NCBI GenBank assembly: GCA_025716855.1
Contig: JAIXMQ010000004.1
Span: 62,001-126,000, forward strand
Origin: Pilaira anomala
Lineage: Eukaryota; Mucoromycota; Mucoromycetes; Mucorales; Mucoraceae
Length of the DNA stretch: 64,000 bases
Direction of reading: 5' to 3'
Under the pieces are notes generated by a model. It was not told where the DNA came from, searched no databases, and worked only from the letters and a program-made list of their open reading frames with translations. How positions within the stretch are numbered: position 1 is the stretch's first letter; the number at the start of each line of letters is the position of its first letter. The translations under genes were made by a program, and so were the position numbers. Below, piece after piece: positions 35,176 through 47,164 of the stretch.

Positions 35176-37317
35176 CCTTTTTATATGTATATTTAGAATT
35201 AATTTTATATATATTAGGAATCGGCTGAAGCTGTCTTACTGCATTTACTGCATCATTTCAATAATTTTGCACCACCTTATGGACCGGGTATGATACATAG
35301 TTCGATTGCAGGACCTGGTGTAGCTCAAGATGATTTAAGATATCAACAATATCAATACTTTTCATTTAATGATACAACCATTATGGCATTTGTTGAAATC
35401 CCAAAGACTGAAACCAAAAGTAAAAGAATTTTATATCATTGGAAAGGAATCAAAGTCATTTAAATTTTTTTTTCTTTCTTTCTTTCTAGGAGCACAGGCT
35501 AGAATGATCATCCGAGATTTAACTGGGCGTTATGTATGGGATGCTCAATTAGAACCAAATTTGGTATCAGAAACCAATTTAATAGATCATTCTTCAGAGA
35601 GAAATGAATTTGAATTACGGCAAGATGTGCGTATTAAATCAGTTGATCAAGAGTAAAGTATTATTAGTGTTTTTAAAATTAGAAGAAAAGAAAAAAAAAA
35701 ATTAATATTTTATATATAGACCAAATGAACAACTGAATGAACCTATCAAGGATCCGATGGATAATTTATTGAAACAAATTGGTGAATTACACCCTGATTG
35801 TTTATTAGATCCTAGTTTACCACTTAATGTACCTAGTGCTTGTACTTCTTTACAATTAGATATGTTGGGTGATCTTGGTACGAGTATGAATGAGTACTTA
35901 CATAATGAATTACAAAACAATGAGAAACAAGAATCTGATATGTAAGGCTTTACATTTTTACTTGTGTGAAAAAAAAAAAAAAAACTAATTTTTTTTTTTT
36001 TTTTGTTAGTCTTGTTTGGTATAATAAAATGAATTTATTACGAAAAAAGGAAATGGAAGATGGCGTTTTAAAGCGTGGCGAAGAATCTATGCAGACACAA
36101 CTCATGACAAATTTTAGCCTTCAAAAAGATTTCTTACCTGCTTTCCCTCAAGAAGCCGAACAACCTCATGTTCCTTTTCAACAAAGCCGTTTATTGTTAA
36201 GTCATATGGGTTTAGTTCACTATAGTCACTTGAAGGATGGTTCGTTCAAGATGTTAAATAAGTCACCCTCATTATATCGAGATTTAAGAGGTCTTGACCG
36301 AAAACATGGGTAAAAAAAAAAAAAAAAAAAAAAAATACAGTAAATAATCACATATATCTATGTGTATATTTAACTTTTTTTTTTTCTTAAATAGACGGGA
36401 AACAATGAAGATTGGTTTAATTTACGTTGGTCATGGTCAAGAAGATGAACAAAGTATTTTACATAACAATCGAGGATCTGAGAGATATAATGCATTTGTA
36501 AATAGTCTTGGTTGGGAAGTAGATATTGCTACACACGCTGGGTATCTTGGTGGTCTTGAAAAGAATTTAACCAATGGTACAAAAGCAAACTATTATTGTT
36601 CTTCTACAGTAGAAATGATATTTCATGATGTTACAAAAATGCCTACAGATATATCAGATCCTAAACAATTAAAAAAGGTAAATTATAAATAGATTAAGAT
36701 ATGTTGAATTATACAACACTACTAAACATCACACACACACTCATATATATATATATATATATATTTAGAAACGTCATATTGGTAACGACCATGTACATAT
36801 TGTATGGAATGAACATGATCGGGATTATAGAATCGATACAATTGGTGGTGACTTTGGCAACGCACAGATCATTGTAACTCCTTTACCTGATAGTCTTTAC
36901 CTTATACAAATTTATAAAGATAGCAAGGTAAATATTTCGGATATCATTAGGGTTTCAGAGCCATGAGAAAAATTAATTTTTTTTTTTTTTTTTTTTTTGT
37001 TTCATATGGTAGATTCCATACTTTGGTCCACTCTTTGACCGAATGATTGTATCTCAAGCAACTCTTGGTTCATTAGTAAGAAGTACTGCTATTAATGCTT
37101 TTCGTGCAACGGTTCATACAAACCTTTACTCTTTTTACAAATGTGTTTACGCACAAAGGTCCAATGATGTGAGAACAATAACCAACAGACATAAAGTAGT
37201 AAATTGGTAAGTAAATCAACTGAATGACGTCAAAAATGTCGAATATAAACCTTTTTATTTATTAGGAGTTATGAACAATTTATGGAAAAAATCTTTATGC
37301 CGGAAGAGCATATATAA
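29502..37317 (+). CDS. RALGAPA: Ral GTPase-activating protein alpha-subunit homologue (RapGAP domain)
   Basis: Twenty-one exons, starting 29502-29751, 29819-29923, 29989-30897, 31097-31956, 32049-32162, 32255-33157, 33231-33598 and 33663-33780. The rest are 33845-33970, 34042-34361, 34416-34557, 34644-34862, 34937-35107, 35218-35419, 35490-35652, 35720-35941, 36010-36309, 36395-36677, 36769-36927, 37013-37206 and 37266-37317. All phases close, giving about 2059 residues. The N-terminus (FFQEHAEQVFQVVYDT...) and helical-repeat body match RalGAP-alpha. The catalytic RapGAP domain near the C-terminus carries the asparagine thumb in HIGNDHVHIVW (Asn about 1931) and FGPLFDR. The wording is closer to RalGAP-alpha than to tuberin/TSC2. 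RalGAP works as an alpha/beta heterodimer on Ral or Rheb-like GTPases (family knowledge); the beta partner is not in this window. Asn, Ala and Thr runs encoded by trinucleotide repeats lie in exons 3 and 4. Confidence 0.9.
30336..30378 (+). repeat. In-frame AAT/AAC repeat encoding poly-Asn
   Basis: The repeat lies inside exon 3 of the RalGAP-alpha gene and encodes an uninterrupted run of asparagines, so it can vary in length without breaking the frame. A second, non-coding AAT run occurs in the following intron near 31036-31082. Confidence 0.8.
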
Positions 37318-37441
37318 TGAGGGAAAACAATTTTTCTTTTTATTTTATTTATTTTATTTTTTTTCCCCCCCTCTTATACATAACAACTATATATATTTCC
37401 CACTCTCACTTTTCTTTTATACTAATAATAATAAAAAAAAA

Positions 37442-37711
37442 ATGTATTCTACATCCATCTTTACAAAACAATCAGAATGGCCACTACAAGAATATCAAGA
37501 GCAAAAGATCATGAATGCTCTATCACAAACACTTTTATCACCAAATACAGAAGAAGATGAAGAATCAATTACTTCTTATTTTCCTGAGAATAGATCTGCC
37601 ATCTTTCATGTTCGTAGACAACCTCTATCAACTTCATTAAGATGTTCAATATGTCAACGTCGGTTTCATTCGCAAGGCAATTTATCCAACCATAATCAAT
37701 TATATCATTAA
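37442..37711 (+). CDS. Small protein with one C-terminal C2H2 zinc finger
   Basis: A single-exon, 89-residue frame starts at an ATG preceded by a short A tract, only 125 bp after the RalGAP-alpha stop. The C-terminal 22 residues form one C2H2 finger with spacing C-x2-C-x12-H-x4-H (CSICQRRFHSQGNLSNH...). The rest is Ser/Glu-rich with no recognised motif. A single finger at the very end suggests a protein-interaction or auxiliary DNA-binding role, but nothing more specific is supported. It has its own pyrimidine-rich upstream stretch, so I treat it as a separate gene rather than a 3' extension of its neighbour. Confidence 0.65.
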   Translation: MYSTSIFTKQSEWPLQEYQEQKIMNALSQTLLSPNTEEDEESITSYFPENRSAIFHVRRQPLSTSLRCSICQRRFHSQGNLSNHNQLYH

Positions 37712-37989
37712 TAAAATACCCTTTTTTTTTTTCTTTCTATATCTCCCCTTCTTCAACTCTCCTAATAAATCCTTGCTTTATGCTAAACTTCTTTAAATAA
37801 ATAAAAAAAAACAAGAAAACGCCATCTCTGTACGGAGTTTAATGATCACTTTTTTGTTGTTTGATCACGTGGAACGTATTAAACATTTGAAAGTGTTAAA
37901 AATAGCATAAACGGTCCTCTTAAAAAGAGATAAAATATACTATTGTTGTTACTTCCTACAAGGCATCTGTTTTTTTTTAAAAAAAAAAA

Positions 37990-39107
37990 ATGAAGTGTTC
38001 TTTTCTATTGAAACACTTTATACTTTATTTCTTTTTACCTTTATTTATTCACTGTTATAAAGAAGTAACGAATGAATCTTTACGCCATTTAGCTCAATTC
38101 ACTGATCCTGAACGACTCTCAGTCAATGGTAGTTTAATGAAACCTTTACTTGTGGAAAGAGTTTCGGGTACACCAGCCAACATACAAGTTCGCGAATTTA
38201 TTGTGAACCATTTTGAAAAATTAGGTTGGCATGTAGAACTCGATGAGTTTAAAGATATGACACCTTTTGGAGAAAAGAACTTTGCAAACATTATCGTGAC
38301 AGAAAATCCAGATAAACCAAATCGACTTGTATTAGCGGCCCATTATGATTCCATGTACGTGACAGATTTTGAATTTATTGGAGCGACTGATAGTGCAATT
38401 CCATGTGGGATCTTGATGAATATTGCCGAAACCTTGGATGATGTGTTGAAAGGTAGTTCAACCAATTATAGACAAAAGGAAAAGACGATTCAAATGATCT
38501 TTTTTGATGGTGAAGAAGCGTTTAAAGAATGGGGACCGATTGATTCGATTTATGGTGCAAGACATTTAGCAGAGAAATGGGAAACGACAAGCGTATCAAG
38601 TCCAACGCGAGCCATGAAAAATAAATTGGATCATGTTGAAGTATTGGTTTTATTAGATTTATTAGGTACTCCCAATACACAGTTTCCAAACTTTTATAGA
38701 TCAACAAGTTGGTTATTTTACAAGTTGATTGGAATAGAAAATAGATTAAATAATCAATCTATATTAAAGACCAAATCTGCAAAAACGGGTGAACGTTTAA
38801 TTTCTTTATTTAATCCAAATTCTTACTTGACTTTTATGGGAGAAGCAATTGGTGATGATCATGTACCTTTCTTACAACGTGGTGTCAATGTATTGCACAT
38901 GATACCATATCCATTTCCCAAGGTTTGGCATAATAAGGGTGTAAGTTTTTTATAAGGATCAGATGGAAGATCTTTAAACTTATAATATTTAAATAGGATA
39001 ATGCAGATTGTATAGATCAGGCTGTGGTTGAAAATTTGGCGGTTATTTTTCGTACCTTTGCTGCAGAGTATTTAGAATTGGATCCCTTACCTCACAATGA
39101 ACTATAG
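37990..39107 (+). CDS. QPCT: Secreted or lumenal glutaminyl-peptide cyclotransferase-like protein (M28 fold)
   Basis: Two exons, 37990-38940 and 38997-39107, encode 353 residues. An N-terminal signal peptide or anchor is clear (hydrophobic FILYFFLPLFIH ending near residue 21). The M28-type zinc ligands are present: Asp 134 in ATDSAIPCG, Glu in FFDGEEAF (about 175) and His 314 in VWHNKG; AAHYDS precedes them. Glutaminyl cyclases convert N-terminal Gln to pyroglutamate on secretory proteins and bind a single zinc (family knowledge). The D/E/H set and the lack of a second metal-binding Asp/His fit this family better than M28 aminopeptidases. The last exon encodes the terminal helix (AVVENLAVIFRTFAAEYLEL). 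Confidence 0.88.
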
Positions 39108-39344
39108 AAGTATATAAAGAGCCTCCTTGGTTTTTTCGTGTGTGTATATATAGTTTTTTTTTTTTTTTTTCAACAGAGACTCCCTCATTTTTTATAAAAA
39201 GAATGACCTTTTTTATCTTAAGGGTAACATTACATTTCAAACTCTTATATAAATAGTCTCTTCAAGAACAAAATATCTTTTTTTTTTTTTTTTCTCTCTC
39301 TTTCTCTTCTGTCTTCTCATTGATATACATATACGAAAAAAAAA

Positions 39345-39806
39345 ATGCCAAATACAAATCAAATATTATTTATTGTAATTATTGTGATTATATTCTCTTT
39401 ATCACTTGTGAGTATATTCTATTTAATGTGTAAAGCAAGTGCAAGAAGAAGAGAATTATTCGATCTTGAACAAAGACTTCAATTACAAGAACAAATTCAT
39501 ATTAAATACTTGACAGATCATATCAAAGAAACCACAAGAGTCTATCCATCTGCTATGGTCAAACAAGGACATGCACCAATACCTTCACCTATCGTCATCA
39601 TGAAACCACAAAAAAAGACAAAGCGTGAATCCATCTTGGAAAAAGTCTATGGCTTTCGTAATACTTCCAATTCTCCTCCACCCTTTGTACCTATTCGACC
39701 TAGTAATATTCGACCTCCTTCATTTTTACCAATGCAAGAAAAGAGATCCCCACCACCTTATGGTGACTATTATAATTCCACATCTATCACTGACATTAAA
39801 CATTAA
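39345..39806 (+). CDS. Single-pass membrane protein with a PPxY motif
   Basis: This single-exon frame encodes 153 residues. An N-terminal transmembrane segment (residues about 7-28, ILFIVIIVIIFSLSLVSIFY) is followed by a basic stretch (CKASARRR), so the long tail is probably cytosolic. A charged helical region follows, then a Pro-rich tail with SPPPYGDYY near the end. PPPY is a PPxY ligand for WW domains of Nedd4/Rsp5 ubiquitin ligases. This layout (one TM, cytosolic tail, PY motif) resembles yeast Rsp5 adaptors such as Rcr1/Rcr2 in organisation only. I see no sequence homology sufficient to name it. Confidence 0.7.
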   Translation: MPNTNQILFIVIIVIIFSLSLVSIFYLMCKASARRRELFDLEQRLQLQEQIHIKYLTDHIKETTRVYPSAMVKQGHAPIPSPIVIMKPQKKTKRESILEKVYGFRNTSNSPPPFVPIRPSNIRPPSFLPMQEKRSPPPYGDYYNSTSITDIKH

Positions 39807-39944
39807 TAAGCCCCCTTATAATCATCACTAGCACACACATTTACAAAAAGTACAAAAGGCACCCTTCTTTTTTACCCCTAAATAATTTTTTTTTTTTTTT
39901 TTTTTTTTTTTTACATTATACTTTTTTGACATTTTTCTCTTTTA

Positions 39945-40466
39945 TTATAATAAATGCTTTTGTTTATAATCATTATAATGAGTCCACATATCCTTTAAAG
40001 CTCTTTTCTTCGGTAATCTAGGCTGTACAAGTTCCATACAGCCATCCAACTCATTATATAAATCCACCATCAATTCTACTTCTTCCTTCGTCCATTCATC
40101 CTTTACAATTTTAGGATCCAATTCTCTTCGATAAAACTTTGCTACATCATCCGCAGTGATACTATAAGGTAATTGAGCCTTTTTCAAAACAGCTTTAAAA
40201 TCATTTGGACCTATTTCTTCTATCGCCTTTAACAATCTCGAAATCTGACCTTCGCTTAAACTATAAACCGTGACAGGTAAACCCATCAAATATCTGTATC
40301 GTAATCGACATTGCTCCTCGGTTCTCGTCCCTAATTTAAGTGATAGCGACACAAAGTCATCTCCATAAATCGCAAATAATTTATCAAATTCTGCAGTTTC
40401 TTCCTTTGTCCATGAACCTCTTTTTATTTTATCGTCATCTAAATAGAAGTTAATACATCAGATATA

Positions 40467-40500
<34 letters not shown>

Positions 40501-41026
40501 CTTACTGATTAGTAGGGTATATCGTTGTGCTATATCGTCCGCAGATCGATCTTTAAAAATAGCAGAGATCTCTTTCCATTTATGTCCATTCCTTTTAACG
40601 AGTTCGAGTATTAACTTGTCATCTTCTAAAGTCCAAACAATCGGATGATCAGGAGGAATTTCTCCTGTTTGGAATAACGTATGAACATCCCCTGATTCCT
40701 CTTTTTTTTAAAAAAAAAAACAAAAACAAAATGCATATTTAGTTTTTTTACTCTATTTTTTTTTTTATATATATATATATAAAAAGACAATGTAATTGCT
40801 ACTTACGTTTTTTCATAAAGAGATATCGACTACTAAGTGACTTTCGTCCACGATCCTTAAAATGAGGTGCGATCGTGACCCAGTCTCTACCATAAATTTT
40901 TACGAAATCTAACAACTGTTTTGATTCTTCCAAACTCCATAATTTTGAAGTTGGTTTTTTTGCTGTATAAGTACGTTGTTGAACAAAGAATGGTCGAAGA
41001 TAGGATCGGAATGCATTAAAAGACAT
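39945..41026 (-). CDS. Multi-repeat Myb/SANT-like protein with a mitochondrial-type N-terminus
   Basis: Exons 41026-40807, 40700-40506 and 40438-39945 give 302 residues. At least three Myb/SANT-like units are visible: LWSLEESKQLLDFVKIYGRDW, then VWTLEDDKLILELVKRNGHKW, then SWTKEETAEFDKLFAIYGDD. A fourth, weaker unit begins at EWTKEEVELMVDLYNELDG. The third helices carry the expected basic residues (RGRKSLSSRYLFM, TEEQCRLRYRYL). The first 25 residues are Arg/Phe/Tyr-rich with no acidic residue (MSFNAFRSYLRPFFVQQRTY), typical of a mitochondrial presequence, so it may act on mitochondrial rather than nuclear DNA. That localisation is inference. It shares a 293-bp divergent promoter region with the C1-THF synthase gene. 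Confidence 0.78.
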
Positions 41027-41062
41027 GTTGAAAAAAAAGTGAAAAATAGAGAGAGAGAGAAG

Positions 41063-41102
<40 letters not shown>

Positions 41103-41319
41103 CAGTACCTTGTACTTGTCCTTTACCCTGCCAATCTTTTTAAATCGGTCACACAATTGTTGCACTGACCTTAATACAGAGTTTTCTTTTTTTTTTCCCA
41201 CCTTTTTTTTTTTTTTTTTTCCCGAGCAAATCGTATTTAAATACTTGTAATTTTATCTTTTTATTTTGTTCTTCTTCTCTTTTTTTATTTTTATTTTTTA
41301 TTTTACTTTAAAGTAATAT
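41027..41319. promoter_or_regulatory. Bidirectional upstream region, Myb protein / C1-THF synthase
   Basis: Only 293 bp separate two divergent start codons. The interval has a 40-bp A tract (about 41061-41100) and pyrimidine-rich stretches on both sides. It must contain both promoters, but I recognise no specific factor site. Confidence 0.5.
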
Positions 41320-42421
41320 ATGACGAACGCAAGAATTATTGACGGAAAAGAAGTTGCTTTGTAAGTTTTTTTTAGTTTAAAAGAAATGTAAATGTAATGT
41401 ATATATCTGTACTGACATATGTAAATGTAGAGCTGTTCGCAATAAAGTAAAGCAAGAAATCGCTTCACTAAAATCCAAACATCCTCATTATGCACCCTGT
41501 CTTGCTGTGGTCCAAGTAGGTGATAAGCAAGATTCTACTGTCTATGTCCGTATGAAGGAAAGGGCTGCAAAAGAGATTGGGATTCAATTCATTCAACAAA
41601 AGTTACCCAATGATATCTCTCAACATGATTTAGTTCGTAAAGTAAAGGATTTAAATGATAATTATAATGTACATGGTATTATCGTTCAAATGCCTTTACC
41701 TTCTCATATTGATGAAGGCGCTGTTGTTGAAGCAATTGATCCAAGAAAAGATGTCGACGGGTAAACTACTTATATTTTTTATTTTTTTTTTTTTTTTTTT
41801 TGTAAAAACGCTCTTTAATAACCTTAAAAAAAAAAAAAAAAGATTTCATGCATTTAATATTGGAAATATGGCCAAGAAATCTACAACACCTTTGTTCTTA
41901 CCTTGTACACCTAAAGGTGTTATTCATTTATTACGTTCAACTGGTAAGTAAAAAAAAAAAAAAAATAGGGGTAAAAAAAAAAAAAAAAGTGCATATTATG
42001 TAATATTGAAACATAATTATTCTTCCTCTTTAGGAACCGAGATTTCTGGAAAAAAGGCTGTTGTTTTAGGTCGAAGCGATATTGTCGTAAATATTAAAAA
42101 TTGAACTCGAAAACAATTTATTCGTCTCATAACTCTTTCTGGATATATATATTTTTTTAGGGAACACCCGTCGCCTCTTTATTGACGGCTGAGGATGCTA
42201 CAGTAACTATTTGTCATTCAAGAACGAAAAACATTCAATCTTACGTAATGTTTCATTGAAGAAATCATCATTTTTTACCATGACACTAATTTTGTAATAT
42301 TGTATAACAGGTATCTGAAGCGGATATTGTAGTGGTTGCTATTGGAAAACCGGAATTTGTGAAAGGTAGTTGGATCAAACCTGGTGCAATTGTAATTGAC
42401 GTCGGTACAAATCCTGTTGAA

Positions 42422-42467
<46 letters not shown>

Positions 42468-44988
42468 ATAAAAAAAATTAATCCAATGTCTATAGACACT
42501 ACAAAGAAATCTGGTATTAGATTGGTCGGTGATGTCGAATATGATGCGGCATCTAAGAACGCTAGTGCCATCACACCAGTGCCAGGCGGAGTGGGTCCCA
42601 TGACAGTCGCCATGTTGATGGAAAATACGCACCTCAGTGCTAAACGCTGGTTCGAGTCAAGTCGATCTCGACGTATCAACCCCTTACCTTTGGAAATTAA
42701 ATCCCCTGTGCCTCAAGATATTGAGATTGCTCGAGCTCAAACTCCCAAAAACATTGCTGATCTGTGTAACGAATTAGGTTTAATCTCGAATGAAGTTGAA
42801 TTATTTGGTACTGCAAAAGCTAAAATCAGTTTAGATGTTTTAAAAAGACTTGAACATCGTAAAGATGGTCATTATATTGTTGTTACCGGGTAAAATATTG
42901 TTTGATATATACATACATACATATATATATAAAACTAACATGATATATACAGTATTACTCCCACTCCTTTGGGTGAAGGAAAATCAACTACTACCGTAGG
43001 TCTGGTTCAAGCCTTAGGCGCTCATTTAAATAAAATCGCATTTGCCTGTGTTCGTCAACCCTCTCAGGGTCCCACATTTGGTATTAAAGGAGGTGCTGCT
43101 GGTGGTGGTTACGCTCAAGTCATTCCCATGGATGAGTTTAATTTACATTTAACCGGTGATTTACATGCCGTTACAGCGGCTAATAATTTATTAGGTATTG
43201 TACACGCCAATTCGTTTTGCCATTATTTTATTTTACTCAACACTTTTTTTTTTCGGGTAGCTGCTGCCATTGATGCTCGTATGTTCCATGAGAATACACA
43301 GACAAATAAGGTAAATGCACGTTCTCTGCCCTTAGAAAGAAAAAAAAAAGAACAATTAGAGTATTAAATTTCTTATGTAGGGTCTCTTTAATCGATTATG
43401 CCCTGCTAAAAAGGGTGTCCGAACTTTTGCTCCTGTCATGTTGAAACGTTTGAAGGTAAAAAAAAAAAAAAAAAAAAAAAAAAGTTTAATTTGATTTACC
43501 GAGAAAAAAAAATAACCCCTCTCTCCTCCTCCTCCTCCCCCCCCCCACACCCCTCCACCCTTTGTTTAGAAATTGGGTATTGAAAAGACAAATCCTAATG
43601 ACCTTACTGAAGAAGAACAAGGTAAATTCGCTCGTTTAGATATTGATCCTGCTACAATTACTTGGCAACGTGGATTAGATACCAACGATCGTTTCTTGAG
43701 AAAAATCACCATTGGACAAAGTCCTACTGAAAAGGGTCAAGAACGTACAACTGGTTTCGATATCTGTGTTGCAAGTGAAGTCATGGCTGTCTTGGCTTTA
43801 GCGACCGATTTGAAAGATATGCGTGAACGTCTTGGTAATATGGTCGTGGCCAGTTCGAAAGCAGGTGATCCAGTCACTGCTGATGATATTGGTATTGGTG
43901 GTGCTTTAACTGTCTTGATGAAAGATGCGATTAAACCCAACTTGATGCAGACCTTGGAAGGAACACCTACAATTGTTCATGCAGGTCCCTTTGCCAATAT
44001 TGCTCATGGTAATTCATCTATCTTGGCAGACAAGATTGCCCTTAAATTAGCTGGTACAGATGGTGGTGAAGACATGGAACCTGGTTACGTTATCACTGAA
44101 GCTGGGTTCGGTGCTGATATGGGGATGGAGAAATTCTTTGATATCAAATGTCGTATCTCGGGTTTAGTGCCAAATGCTGTGGTTTTGGTAGCTACTGTAC
44201 GTGCTCTCAAGACACATGGGAACGGTCCTGAAATCGTTGCAGGAAAACCTTTACCTGAGGTCTATACTCGAGAAAACCTTGAACTCTTAAGAGAAGGTTG
44301 TTCCAATTTAGCTCAACATATTGTGAACGCAAAGAAATTCGGTATGCCTGTTGTAGTTGCAATTAATCGATTTACGTAAGTTATATATATATATGTATAT
44401 ATATAACAAAATTGATATATTAGAACAAAAAAAGAAATTAACAGTATTTTTAGAAATGATACGGATGCCGAAATTAATCTTGTTCGTGAAATGTCTTTAG
44501 CTGCTGGAGCAAATGACGCTGTGCCATGTAACCATTGGACAGAAGGTGGTGCAGGTGCAATTGATTTAGGTAAAGCAGTAATCAAAGCATGCGAAGAAAG
44601 TAAAAAAGAAGATCAATTCAAGTTTTTGTATGAACTTGATACCCCAATTGAACAAAAGATTGAAACCATTTGTCGTGATATCTATGGAGCAGATGGTGTA
44701 GAATACAGTGATTTAGCCAAGGAAAAGATTTCAACTTATACAAGACAGGGATTTGGATCACTTCCAATTTGTATGGCAAAGACACAATATAGTTTCAGTC
44801 ATGATCCTAAATTAAAGGGAGTTCCCAAGGGTTTCAAAGTACCAATTCGTGATATTCGTGCTTCAGTTGGCGCAGGCTTTTTGTACCCTCTTGTAGGTGA
44901 AATGTCTACCATGCCTGGGTTACCCACTCGTCCATGCTTTTTTGATGTCGATTTGGATGATGAGGGACAAGTGATTGGATTGTTTTAA
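41320..44988 (+). CDS. ADE3: Trifunctional C1-tetrahydrofolate synthase
   Basis: Twelve exons: 41320-41360, 41431-41760, 41843-41943, 42034-42086, 42161-42244, 42311-42422, 42496-42889, 42953-43194, 43261-43310, 43381-43455, 43570-44375 and 44454-44988, 940 residues, the normal family length. The N-terminal third is the methylenetetrahydrofolate dehydrogenase/cyclohydrolase: Tyr and Lys in [14 protein letters not shown], the IIVQMPLP motif, [16 protein letters not shown] for NADP binding, and [12 protein letters not shown]. The C-terminal two thirds are the 10-formyl-THF synthetase with P-loop [10 protein letters not shown] at about 380 and [19 protein letters not shown]. Together they interconvert one-carbon units on folate for purine, thymidylate and methionine synthesis. 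With no obvious presequence, it is probably cytosolic like yeast Ade3; a mitochondrial paralogue would be elsewhere. Confidence 0.96.
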
Positions 44989-45083
44989 ATTGCAATTTTT
45001 TTTTGTATCACTTTAAACGGTTTCACTTCAAAAGGAAATAGTTACATTTTCAATAAATCATGTGCACTTTTTAGCGGGGAAAA

Positions 45084-45121
<38 letters not shown>

Positions 45122-45280
45122 TAACGTTTTATATTAGATATTACACAAATATTTATTCAGTATTATAGTTTATATATTTTTTTTTTATGAGTAATTGTAT
45201 TATTATGTTTATAAATGTAATTGTGGTAGTGAGTGTTTTAAAATTAATTGTATTAGTGTAGTCGTTTTTTTATTATTTCT
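44989..45280. other. Convergent 3' intergenic region
   Basis: About 290 bp lie between the C1-THF synthase and permease stop codons, which face each other. It contains an A tract at about 45087-45119. No gene is visible, so the 3' ends of both transcripts must lie here. Confidence 0.6.
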
Positions 45281-47133
45281 TTAAGCAATGATGATCATTG
45301 TCTTCTTCCAAATACGTTGCCACTTGGATAAGCCCTGCATGGAATCATCGACTTCCTCAATATCTTTTTCGATATCGAATCTTGTAACACGACCACTCTC
45401 GAAATCTAATTTTTTTTTTGTTAGTAAAAAATGATATTAGAAACAGTATGAAATATATAACTTACCAACTTCTTCCAAAGGAATCAACTTCTTTCGAGTG
45501 TAAAGTTTGTGACCAACATAACAAACAATAAAAGGTACAACACCAATATAATTCATGGCGAAGGTTTCACCATCAAAAGAAGGAGTAAAGGCACCATAAC
45601 CTTGGCCAAGGATAATGACAATACAAAGAGTAGTAGCAAAGATACCACTGAAGGGATAACCCATAGCCTTGTAAGGAAGTTCATCAACACTTCTACCTTG
45701 ACGATTATAAGCACGACGGAATCGAAGATGAACACCAGAAATACCTGCCCAACTGATAAAACCACTGACTGCAGTAATACTCAAGAACCAAACGAAAGCT
45801 TCTTCAGCACTATAGATAGAGACAAAGACACAAGCAAAACCTACAACGGATGAAAAGAGTACAGCCCTATTTTTTTTTTTTTTTAAGAAAAACAAATCGT
45901 GTGAATATTTGCGTGAGAAAAGTTTATCAACTATATATACTTACACCCATGGAGAACCATGTTTATTAACACGACCAAGGAAAGCAGGTGCGTTTCCATC
46001 ACGAGAAAGACCTAAAAGGGTACGAGAAGTAGTATATAAAGAAGAATTGGCAGCAGATAGAACACTGGTTAAAACAATTGCATTAATTACATCGGCACCA
46101 GCAGCAATACCAGCCAACTTGAAAACCAAAGTGAATGAAGCAGTACCAGGTCCACCATCAGGGTTTTCCAAGTCTGGGTTGTCAAAAGGAATACACATTC
46201 CGATTAATAAGATGGTAACTACATAGAAGATAATGATACGCCAGAAAGTATTACGAATAGCGCGAGGAACGGTCTTGGTAGGATTCTTTGCTTCACCAGC
46301 AGTGATACCAACTAATAGTCGAATTAAAAAAAAAAATTAATATTATATAATAATCACACAATAACGTTCAAAATTGTAACTTACCAACTTCGGTACCCTG
46401 GAAAGAGAAACCAGCTGATAAAAATACACTAATAGTACCAACAACACCATTGTTGAATGCACCAGGAGTATTCCAGTATCTATAATAATAATAAAAATTA
46501 ATATCTTTTGTATGTCATGCTGGGAAAAAAAAAACTTACTCAAAACCAATAGTCTTTCCACCAACTGCACCAGTAGTGGTAAGAATACCGATAATAATAA
46601 AGATAATAACAATGATGATTTTAATCATAGCAAACCAATATTCAAGTTCACCATAGATACGAACGCCAAGGAAGTTAACGGCAACAATTACGACTAAGAA
46701 AATAGTGGACCAAGCAGCATCGGGTAAGACTTCTTTCCAATACTTGATAATAGTAGCAGCGGCAGCAAGTTCTGTTGCAATTGTAACAGCCTAAAAATAA
46801 TTAATATGCGTTAGCTATTGGTCGATTTCTGATGTGATATTTGTTTAGAAGAAAAAAAAAAAAAAAACTTACCCACTGTCAGGAAAAAAAAAAAAGAATG
46901 TTTAGAAGATTAGATATTAGAGATTAACTAGAAAGAAAAAAATGACATTAAAGAACTTACAGAAAACCTTTTTTTTTTTTAGAAAAATTAGTTAGTAAGT
47001 TATTAAATAGAATAAAATTTCTTTTCTTACCAGTAATTCCAACCTAAAGCAAAACCAAGAGAAGGTTCAACAAATCGTGTAGCATAATGGTTGAAGGAAC
47101 CGGAAACTAGTAGAAAAAGAAGTTGGGTTAGAA

Positions 47134-47164
<31 letters not shown>

